Position numbers and translations under genes: made by a program. Under the pieces are notes generated by a model, which made no database searches, was not told the DNA's origin, and saw only the letters and a program-made list of their open reading frames with translations. A stretch of DNA of 64,000 nt from Thioclava sp. GXIMD2076 (GTDB lineage: Bacteria; Pseudomonadota; Alphaproteobacteria; Rhodobacterales; Rhodobacteraceae): NCBI RefSeq assembly GCF_037949795.1, contig NZ_CP149933.1, positions 310,001 to 374,000 of the forward strand. Reading direction: 5' to 3'. This document shows positions 57,857 to 64,000 of the stretch, piece by piece; the stretch's first letter is position 1; every line of letters begins with the position of its first letter.

Positions 57857-59467
57857 TTAGTTGCCGCTCTGGAAGTGCTCCATCAGCTCGACGGTTTCCT
57901 CCGCCGGAAGCGCGGAACGCAGCGCCATCCACACCACGACCAGCGACCACAAGGCGACCAGCGCCATGCCGGTCCAGAAGCCCACGATATCGGCGCCGCT
58001 ATCGCTGAGGCCGGTCAGCAGCCAGATCCCCGCAAACCATGCGCCGAGCCAGCCCAGATGCTTCCAGCCGAACTCTTCGGCACTGCGTTTCTGCAGGACA
58101 TGGAACACGAAGGCATAGATCGCAAAGCCCACAACTAGCATTCCGAAAAGGATCGAGTCGGTATAGAACCCCGTCCAGTAGATCACGAGGTTCGAGGCAA
58201 TGAAGGCCACAGGCGCCAGCACGCCCGCACCCGCCAGCCGGAAGCTGCGTTTCAGATCGGGCTGCGACCGGCGCAGGATCAGAAGCACAATCGGGCCCAA
58301 CCCGTAGGTCAGCACGGTGACCGAGCTGATATAGCCCACCATCATCTGCCATGCAGGGAAGGGCAGCAGGAAGAAGATCCCCGCGATCCACATCACGATG
58401 ACGGCGGTCAGCGGCACGCCTGCGGCATTGACACGCGACAGGGATTTCGGTCCCGCGCCGGTATCGCCCACCGCATGCAGGATACGCGCGCCACCGGTGA
58501 TATAGATCAGCCCCGTCCCGCCCGGCGAGACATAGGCATCGGCATAGAGCAGCACCGCAAGCCAGCCCATCCCGAGCGTCATCGCCAGACCCGCAAACGG
58601 CCCGGCCGATCCCGCGAAGTTCAACGAGGCCCAGCCATCTGCCAGATCATCGGGCGAGAGCGCCATGATGAAGGCCACCTGCAGCAGGATATAGATCACA
58701 GCCCCCAAAATCACCGAGCCGATCACCGCCATCGGGATATTGCGCCCCGGATTGGCACTCTCGCCGCCCAGATCGATGGCGGTGCGGAAGCCGAGGAAGG
58801 AGAACACGATGCCCGCCGCCGGAATGGCGGTGAACATGCCTTGGGTCGAATAGGTGCCCGCGCCCGCATGCCACACGCCCCAATGGGTCGAGGCCGCGAT
58901 CAGCCCCACCACCGTCACCAGCGGGATCGCGATCTTCCACCATGTCACGGTGTTCGAGACTTTCAGAAGTGCCTTCACCGCCATCAGGTTCAGCACCGCC
59001 AGCACCGATAGCAGAACGACGGCCGCCACAAAGCCCATAGCGTTCAGGCTGCCCGAACCATCCCCTTTCAGGAAATAGGGCAGATAGTTATTGGCATAGG
59101 TCAGGATGCCCTCGGCCTCGACCGCCGGAATCGGCGCATAGCTGAGAAACAGCATCCAGCCCCAGAGCCGCCCCAATGTCTGGCCGTGGCTGGCATGGCT
59201 CATATGCACGAGCGCGCCGGATTTGGCGAACATCGTCGACAGCTCGGCAAAGCAGAGCGCGATCAGCATGATGATGACGGCCCCGATCACCCATGACCAG
59301 ACCGCCAGCGGTCCCGCGATTTTCGACGCGTGATAGGCCCCGAAGAGCCAGCCCGAGCCGATCATCGAGGTGGTCGAGGCGAAGAGAAGCCCGATAATCC
59401 CCACATCGCGTTTCAGTTTTCCGGCACTGCCCGTTGCGGCAGCCCCCATCGACTCTATGGATGCCAT
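57857..59467 (-). CDS. APC-family amino acid permease
   Basis: The 536-residue protein has about 12-14 hydrophobic segments and the APC helix 1 motif MIGSGWLFGAYHASKIAGP. GFRTAIDLGGESANPGRNIPMAV corresponds to the helix 6 region. It imports an amino acid or amine with protons. Its closeness to the hydroxyproline operon suggests hydroxyproline, proline or arginine as substrate, but this is inferred from location only. It has its own terminator and is transcribed convergently with that operon. Confidence 0.88.
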   Translation of the reverse strand: MASIESMGAAATGSAGKLKRDVGIIGLLFASTTSMIGSGWLFGAYHASKIAGPLAVWSWVIGAVIIMLIALCFAELSTMFAKSGALVHMSHASHGQTLGRLWGWMLFLSYAPIPAVEAEGILTYANNYLPYFLKGDGSGSLNAMGFVAAVVLLSVLAVLNLMAVKALLKVSNTVTWWKIAIPLVTVVGLIAASTHWGVWHAGAGTYSTQGMFTAIPAAGIVFSFLGFRTAIDLGGESANPGRNIPMAVIGSVILGAVIYILLQVAFIMALSPDDLADGWASLNFAGSAGPFAGLAMTLGMGWLAVLLYADAYVSPGGTGLIYITGGARILHAVGDTGAGPKSLSRVNAAGVPLTAVIVMWIAGIFFLLPFPAWQMMVGYISSVTVLTYGLGPIVLLILRRSQPDLKRSFRLAGAGVLAPVAFIASNLVIYWTGFYTDSILFGMLVVGFAIYAFVFHVLQKRSAEEFGWKHLGWLGAWFAGIWLLTGLSDSGADIVGFWTGMALVALWSLVVVWMALRSALPAEETVELMEHFQSGN

Positions 59468-59711
59468 AGTTTTTCAATCCCCATTTTTATTTTTCGGTTT
59501 GGTCTGGTGGTAATCCGGCCGCGCCCAAAGATCCCGGGCCTGCACGGCCTCGTGTAAAGGCGCGAGGTGACGTGATGGAACGCGCCTGCCAACTGCCTGA
59601 AATATAAACCACAAATACGAGAGCCGCCTAATGTCTATGCGATGAGAAGCCTGCTTATGAATTGGTAGACCGGGCCAGTGTCGTGGCGCATTCGTGCCGC
59701 GCGAAAGGGAA

Positions 59712-59735
59712 CGGGGCGGAGTTTCCCCCGCCCCG
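59712..59735 (-). terminator. Putative terminator of the FUSC/HlyD efflux operon
   Basis: CGGGGCGG (59712-59719) pairs perfectly with CCGCCCCG (59728-59735), starting about 23 bases after the HlyD stop on the minus strand. The sequence beyond (TTCCCTTT) is only moderately T-rich. Confidence 0.55.
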
Positions 59736-59758
59736 CCGAAGAACCTATCGCGCGTGGG

Positions 59759-60694
59759 TTAGCTGGCTGGTGCCAGCAGAACTTCGCCCTTGAAAGGCAC
59801 ATTGCCACGAACATTCTTGGTTGTTTTGTCGATATAGACACTCGCGCTCATGCCCGCAGACAGGACGGCGCCTTCGGGCAGGGTATCGATCTGCACGGTC
59901 ACCGGAATACGCTGGGCCAGACGCACCCATTCGAAGACCGGATCGACATCGGGCAGGCCCAGCGTGTCGCTTGCGCTGTTGCTATCGGCCACACCGCGCC
60001 CGAAGCTTGCCACATGGCCGGTAACGGTTCCGCGCGCGCCCATCAGCTTGACCGAGACCGGCGCGCCCAGGGTGATACGCGGCAGCTGGGTCTCACGGAA
60101 ATAGCCGGTGATCCGGAAGCTTTTGGCATCCACCAGATTGACCGCATCGGTGCCCGCTACGGCGTAATCGCCCTGACGCAGATGCAGGTTGGTCACATAA
60201 CCATCGGTTGGCGCGCGCACGGCGACCCGCTGGAGATCGAGCTGCGCGATGGCGAGCGCCGCTTTGGCCGAGCGAACATTGGCCGCCGCCGCCGCCGCCT
60301 CGCGTTGCGCCTCCTCGTTGGTTTCCACGCTGATGGTGCCGTGTTTCGTCAGGCTGTCATTGCGATGCGCGATCGAGGCTTTCAGCTCCATCGTCTCGCG
60401 CTCGCTATCGAGCTCGGCCTGCGCCTGCTCGACCGCAAGTTTGAAACTGGACGGGTCGACCTCGAACAACAGATCACCCGCATGGACGAACTGGTCATTT
60501 TTCACCGCGACCTTGTCAATGCGCCCCGCGACCTCGGGCGCGATCTGCACCACATCGGCCGAGACCCTGCCATCACGGGTCCAGGGCGCGTTCATGTAAT
60601 AGTTCCACAGATGCCAGCCGAGAAACCCCGCACAGGCCACCATGACGAAGGTCAGCGCCACGCGCCCCCCGTTGCGTTTGAGAGAAGAGATCAC
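59759..60694 (-). CDS. HlyD/EmrA-type membrane fusion protein (AaeA-like)
   Basis: The 311-residue periplasmic adaptor has one N-terminal membrane anchor (residues 12-32), the lipoyl half-motifs VQIAPEVAGRIDKVAV and VRAPTDGYVTNLHL, and a helical hairpin between them. It couples the FUSC inner-membrane protein to an outer-membrane channel for efflux of aromatic acids or similar. Start is GTG at 60694, overlapping the DUF1656 stop (GTGA). Confidence 0.9.
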   Translation of the reverse strand: MISSLKRNGGRVALTFVMVACAGFLGWHLWNYYMNAPWTRDGRVSADVVQIAPEVAGRIDKVAVKNDQFVHAGDLLFEVDPSSFKLAVEQAQAELDSERETMELKASIAHRNDSLTKHGTISVETNEEAQREAAAAAANVRSAKAALAIAQLDLQRVAVRAPTDGYVTNLHLRQGDYAVAGTDAVNLVDAKSFRITGYFRETQLPRITLGAPVSVKLMGARGTVTGHVASFGRGVADSNSASDTLGLPDVDPVFEWVRLAQRIPVTVQIDTLPEGAVLSAGMSASVYIDKTTKNVRGNVPFKGEVLLAPAS

Positions 60695-60900
60695 GGCGTT
60701 ACAAACTCCAATAGATATCCGGCGGCGCCGAGAAGGGTGAAATAAAGCGCGATATCGAACAATGCGGGGTGCCAGACATGTCGATAGAGGCCTCTCTGGG
60801 CAAGCACATGATGCAGCATCCGGAACAGCCCGTAACAGACTAGCCCCAGGAGCATCAGGGTCGGGACGAAGACGCCCATGACGTCATATTCGGGTCTCAT
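60691..60900 (-). CDS. DUF1656 small membrane protein (AaeX-like)
   Basis: The 69-residue protein has two hydrophobic segments and the DUF1656 start (PEYDVMGVFVPTLML) with WHPALFDIALY. It is a constant small partner of FUSC/HlyD efflux pumps, with unknown mechanistic role. It overlaps both neighbours by 4 bases (ATGA upstream, GTGA downstream), so it is translated as part of the pump. Confidence 0.92.
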   Translation of the reverse strand: MRPEYDVMGVFVPTLMLLGLVCYGLFRMLHHVLAQRGLYRHVWHPALFDIALYFTLLGAAGYLLEFVTP

Positions 60901-63017
60901 GCCGGTATCCTTTCATCGTCGGTGCGCCGGTCGAAAGACGGCCTGTATAGGGGATCCAGACCGGGAGGCGGAGCGGCTGCGAAGAGCGTGCAACGCAGCC
61001 CGGCAAGCGCATCGCACAGGGGCCGGTCCGAGAGCGGCACCGCGGCAAGTGCCATGTCGAGCGCCCTGCGCAGATCGTCCGGCGCACCTTCCTGATGCCT
61101 GCGACGCGCGCGATACAGCGCCGCAATACGGGCCAGAACCTCCTCTGTCCGCATCCGCGCAACGGGGGCCAGAGCGGCCTTGGCGCGCTGGATCTGCATC
61201 ACGGTGAGCGAGACCCGAAGATCGCGAAGAATATCATTGCCTCGCACCCGTGATCCTTCGGGGAGTGCGCCAAGCCGCGGGACGATCTGCCCCAGACGGT
61301 CGAGCATGCGCCCGTAAAGCCGTTCACGCTCGAAATTGCGTCGGCCCGAGGCCGCATCGATCACCACAGACCAGCCCGCCCGAGCGATCCGCGTGGCCGC
61401 CCGTTCGGCACCGATGGCACGGAATACCGAGGTGACCGTAGCCGCCACGATCAGCCCCGCGACAGTGCCCAGAGACGCATTGGTGAAAGATACGAGATCG
61501 GTGCCGATCTGGTTGCTGAGGGTCAGCATATAGATCAGATTCACGCTCACCTGGAAGCCCGCAAACCATGTGGGCGGCGAAGCCATGAGGATGCCACAGG
61601 GGATCAGCACGAAGGCCAGTGCCGCAGCCTCGGCCGCAAAGCCACCGCCAATTGCGGGCAGGATCGCAAACTGGTAAACAAAGGCCAGCCCGAGCGCGAT
61701 CAGGGTGAGCTGCAGCACCTTCTTCATGACCGGCACCGAATTGTCCATCGCCGCCATGAACGAGCACATGATGATGGCAAATTCCAGCATGCCCGCCCCG
61801 TAATGCCACCCCGTCCCGATCCAGATCGCGGCCGCGATACCTGCGGCGACCATCATCGTGACCACAGCCAGCACCGAGGTGCCGTAATCGAAATGCAGAT
61901 GATCCGAGCGACGGTAGCGTGACGAAAGGCTCTGGCGCAGTGCAGGGCCCTCGCTATGGGCAAGATCCGAGCGCAGGATGCGACAATCGTTCCAGATACA
62001 CACCAGATCCGAGAGCCGCTCGGCCAGACGGGTGACAAGAAGTGCCTCCCATGTGCCCAAGGCTCCAGCGGGCGCGCCCTTCCAAAGCGCGCGAAGCGCC
62101 TCGCTGTCGTCTGCGAGCACGGCAGCGCCGGTCTGTGCCAGACGTGAGAGCAAGCGATCCACGGCGGCCAGCGCCTGCGCATCCTCCATGTCGAGCCAGT
62201 CCTGCACGGGGGCAATGATCGCCCGACCGGCCTCCCGCCCCCTCGCGCTCTGGCCGAGTGCTGTGCGAAGATCGGCCAGTTCCGAGAGCTGCGGCAGGAT
62301 CATCACCATCCGGTATTTGATCGCCTGTAACCGCTCGACCGCGGCGCGCGCCTGCGCGCCTTCATAGGCCACCTGCGCCCCGAGCATCCGCATCCCCGTT
62401 GCATCGGCGGCCAGACGGTTACGCTCGGCTTGCGTCCTTGCGGCACCGGTCTCGCCCGAGAGCACCTCGCGGGTCAGATCGGCGGCACTGGAGAGCCATC
62501 CCTCGACCTTGCCGGACAGGACCGGCGCAAGGGCCTGCGGCAGGATCAGACGCCCCACGACAGACGCGCATAGGATACCGATACCGATCTCGATCATGCG
62601 GCTTGTGCCATAGGTGAAGCTGATCTCGGGAGTGCTGACGATGGAGAACCCCGTCAGCGCCGCCGTATAGCCCGCCAGCATGAAGACATAGGCGCGCGCT
62701 GTGCGGTCGAGCGAGGACACGAACAGGCAGATCGCGGCCCAGAGCGTGATCGCCATCACCAGAAGCACCGGCTCCTGCACAAAAGAGGGCACCAGAACGA
62801 TCACCGCTCCCGCGCCAAGAACCGTGCCACCCAAACGGTAGACGGCCTTGGAAGCCACCGAACCCGAGAGCGGGTTGGTTACGATATAGGCGCTTCCCAA
62901 GGCCCAGTAAGGATTGGTCAGCCCGAAATAATCGGCAATCAGATAGGCCAGCATCCCCGCAATGAAGGCCTTCACCGAGAAGATCACATGATGGACCTGA
63001 ATTCCGCCCGCGATCAT
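60897..63017 (-). CDS. FUSC-family efflux transporter (AaeB-like)
   Basis: The 706-residue protein has two blocks of membrane helices (about residues 10-170 and 375-510) separated and followed by cytoplasmic helical domains, with the FUSC motif LTNPYWALGSAYIVTNPLSG near the N terminus. AaeB-like proteins export hydroxylated aromatic acids and related toxic compounds. The ATG overlaps the MarR stop in ATGA. Confidence 0.92.
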   Translation of the reverse strand: MIAGGIQVHHVIFSVKAFIAGMLAYLIADYFGLTNPYWALGSAYIVTNPLSGSVASKAVYRLGGTVLGAGAVIVLVPSFVQEPVLLVMAITLWAAICLFVSSLDRTARAYVFMLAGYTAALTGFSIVSTPEISFTYGTSRMIEIGIGILCASVVGRLILPQALAPVLSGKVEGWLSSAADLTREVLSGETGAARTQAERNRLAADATGMRMLGAQVAYEGAQARAAVERLQAIKYRMVMILPQLSELADLRTALGQSARGREAGRAIIAPVQDWLDMEDAQALAAVDRLLSRLAQTGAAVLADDSEALRALWKGAPAGALGTWEALLVTRLAERLSDLVCIWNDCRILRSDLAHSEGPALRQSLSSRYRRSDHLHFDYGTSVLAVVTMMVAAGIAAAIWIGTGWHYGAGMLEFAIIMCSFMAAMDNSVPVMKKVLQLTLIALGLAFVYQFAILPAIGGGFAAEAAALAFVLIPCGILMASPPTWFAGFQVSVNLIYMLTLSNQIGTDLVSFTNASLGTVAGLIVAATVTSVFRAIGAERAATRIARAGWSVVIDAASGRRNFERERLYGRMLDRLGQIVPRLGALPEGSRVRGNDILRDLRVSLTVMQIQRAKAALAPVARMRTEEVLARIAALYRARRRHQEGAPDDLRRALDMALAAVPLSDRPLCDALAGLRCTLFAAAPPPGLDPLYRPSFDRRTDDERIPA

Positions 63018-63493
63018 GATCTGCCTTTCTGCTTGGCCTCATAGTCATCAAGCGTCTCCGAGAGCTGGGCGAGCACGCGATAGGCCGCCTCGAGATCGTC
63101 GGGGGCGAACTGGTCGAGCAGCTCGCGCCGCAGCACCCGTGCCACCCGATTGGCCCGCGCGGCCAGCTCGGCCCCCTCCTCGGTCAGCTCCAGAAGTTTC
63201 GCACGGCGATCCGACGGATCCTCGATCCGGCGCAGAAGGCCCCGTGCACTCAACCTGTCCAGAAGGCGCACCACGCCCGAGGTCTCCAGCCCCAGAAGCT
63301 GAGCCAGCTCGTTCTGCCGCATCGCATCCTTGCCCGGACGCCAGAGCACCAGCATCGGCAGCGCGGTAGCGTCGGACAGGCCCTCATTTGCCAGTCTCTG
63401 GCCCAGAACGCGGCGCCATGACTGGCCCACCGCCGGAATGATCCGGCCCAGATCGTCCCAGCTCTGCATATCAAACGACTGTTCTTGCGACAC
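63014..63493 (-). CDS. MarR-family transcriptional regulator
   Basis: The 159-residue winged-helix protein has QNELAQLLGLETSGVVRLLDRL as the recognition region and the wing LLRRIEDPSDRRAKLLELT. It most likely represses the efflux operon that it heads and releases on binding a phenolic ligand. A 22-bp palindrome upstream is its probable operator. Confidence 0.92.
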   Translation of the reverse strand: MSQEQSFDMQSWDDLGRIIPAVGQSWRRVLGQRLANEGLSDATALPMLVLWRPGKDAMRQNELAQLLGLETSGVVRLLDRLSARGLLRRIEDPSDRRAKLLELTEEGAELAARANRVARVLRRELLDQFAPDDLEAAYRVLAQLSETLDDYEAKQKGRS

Positions 63494-63541
63494 GGATGTC
63501 TCCTTCGGCGGCGTTTCACGGGACGGATAAGATGAACCATC

Positions 63542-63563
63542 ATTAGATGAGCTATCATCTAAT
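63542..63563. promoter_or_regulatory. MarR operator candidate: ATTAGATGA-N4-TCATCTAAT
   Basis: A perfect 9+9 inverted repeat lies 49-70 bases upstream of the MarR start, in an AT-rich patch. Partial copies of the half-site (GATGAACCATCAT) lie just beside it at about 63530-63542. Length and form are typical of MarR dimer sites, giving autorepression of the efflux operon. Confidence 0.75.
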
Positions 63564-63813
63564 TCGTCCCATATGTCCGATCACCGGAATCTGCAAGTCA
63601 CGAGGAGGAGAGCCAGCAGATCGGACCGATAACTCGCGCTTCAATAGGGTCGCGCGCCGGTCTGATTATGCCGAAGAACCGGTCACTTCGCCGGAAAAAT
63701 CCCGTGTGCCCCTTGAGGACCGGCAGGGTGGATACTTAGCTCTTGCCACTTCACGGCCACGCCCCACCATTGGGGCCAATGGCCTCCCTCTCGCCCAAGG
63801 TAAGTGACACGGT
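63564..63813. other. Intergenic region upstream of trehalase-like gene
   Basis: 250 bases with no gene I can support; a short plus-strand frame here lacks a ribosome-binding site and known motifs. It should carry the promoter for the following gene, but no clear -35/-10 pair stands out. Confidence 0.4.
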
Positions 63814-64000
63814 ATGGACTTTCTCGATCAGCGGCTCTCGAACCTCTTCATCGACCTGCAGCGCTCCGGCCTGTGGGAAGACGAGAAAGCGATTGCGGAT
63901 TCCGTGCTTCTTCGAAGCCCCGCAGAGACCTATATGGCCTATACGGTCCGGAAATCGCTGGGCGATATGGATCTGCGGGCGTTCTATGACGAGTATTTCC
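63814..64000 (+). CDS. N-terminal fragment of a trehalase-like protein (GH37-like)
   Basis: The gene runs off the window after 62 codons. The readable part contains LSNLFIDLQRSGLWEDEKAI, DSVLLRSPAETYMAYTVRKS and a MDLRAFYDEYF segment. This resembles the start of cytoplasmic/periplasmic trehalases (LF.DVQ..., PDSKTF.D, .DLR.FV..HF). No signal peptide is present. The catalytic domain is outside the window, so the call is tentative. Confidence 0.5.
   Translation, partial: MDFLDQRLSNLFIDLQRSGLWEDEKAIADSVLLRSPAETYMAYTVRKSLGDMDLRAFYDEYF

Overview
The window is GC-rich, densely packed bacterial DNA. Genes commonly overlap by 1-8 bases (ATGA or TGATG junctions), and family composition (fused phosphatase-like/sulfide:quinone reductase, Tat-exported Pot-type binding proteins, an NhaC/arginase/ornithine cyclodeaminase set, hydroxyproline genes) points to an alphaproteobacterium of the Rhodobacterales (Paracoccus/Thioclava/Rhodovulum-like). 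The genus cannot be fixed from sequence reading alone. There is one tRNA, no rRNA, no CRISPR array, no prophage and no intact insertion sequence. The content is almost entirely nutrient uptake plus catabolic operons with local regulators.

Layout. 1-3.66 kb: tail of a persulfide-dioxygenase-like gene, a fused phosphatase-like/SQR flavoprotein and a SulP anion transporter (sulfide detoxification). 3.79 kb: tRNA-Val(UAC), followed by about 760 bases without a convincing gene. 4.6-8.9 kb (minus): sugar-type ABC importer (binding protein, double ATPase, permease) ending in a flavin reductase. 9.1 kb: MFS transporter. 10.4-20.0 kb (minus) and 20.35-23.1 kb (plus): a divergent catabolic locus. The minus arm encodes a binding protein, LLM flavin monooxygenase, fused double permease, class II aldolase-like protein, FMO-like flavoprotein, RidA, DUF1028 protein, LysR regulator and M20 deacylase; the plus arm encodes the matching ATPase and a signal-less gamma-glutamyltransferase. 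Between the arms are two copies of the palindrome CTTAGG-N5-CCTAAG exactly 42 bp apart. 23.2-30.3 kb: sugar-porter MFS and an oligopeptide ABC importer. 31-32.2 kb: exported MRJP/dopachrome-tautomerase-like protein. 32.3-36.4 kb: NhaC-type transporter, ornithine cyclodeaminase, arginase and a divergent Lrp regulator (arginine to proline).

36.4-45.8 kb: complete siderophore uptake locus (DUF2218-SIP reductase, AraC regulator, TonB receptor, binding protein, double permease, ATPase) ending in an exporter-fold ABC protein. 45.9-51.6 kb: polyamine-type PotADBC importer with a short-chain dehydrogenase and a divergent LuxR-type regulator. 51.6-52.8 kb: SbmA/BacA-like peptide transporter. 53-57.8 kb: hydroxyproline catabolism (pyrroline-2-carboxylate reductase-like, XRE-cupin regulator, DHDPS-family deaminase, epimerase, D-amino-acid-type dehydrogenase), followed by an APC permease. 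59.8-63.5 kb: MarR/FUSC/DUF1656/HlyD efflux operon with a strong palindrome upstream. The window ends inside a trehalase-like gene.

Taken together the region is a set of at least five ABC importers with their own catabolic enzymes, directed at amines, amino acids, peptides, iron chelates and reduced sulfur. The least explained parts are the 10.4-23.1 kb flavoenzyme/deacylase locus with its twin operator, and the coupling of an exporter-fold ABC protein to a siderophore importer.
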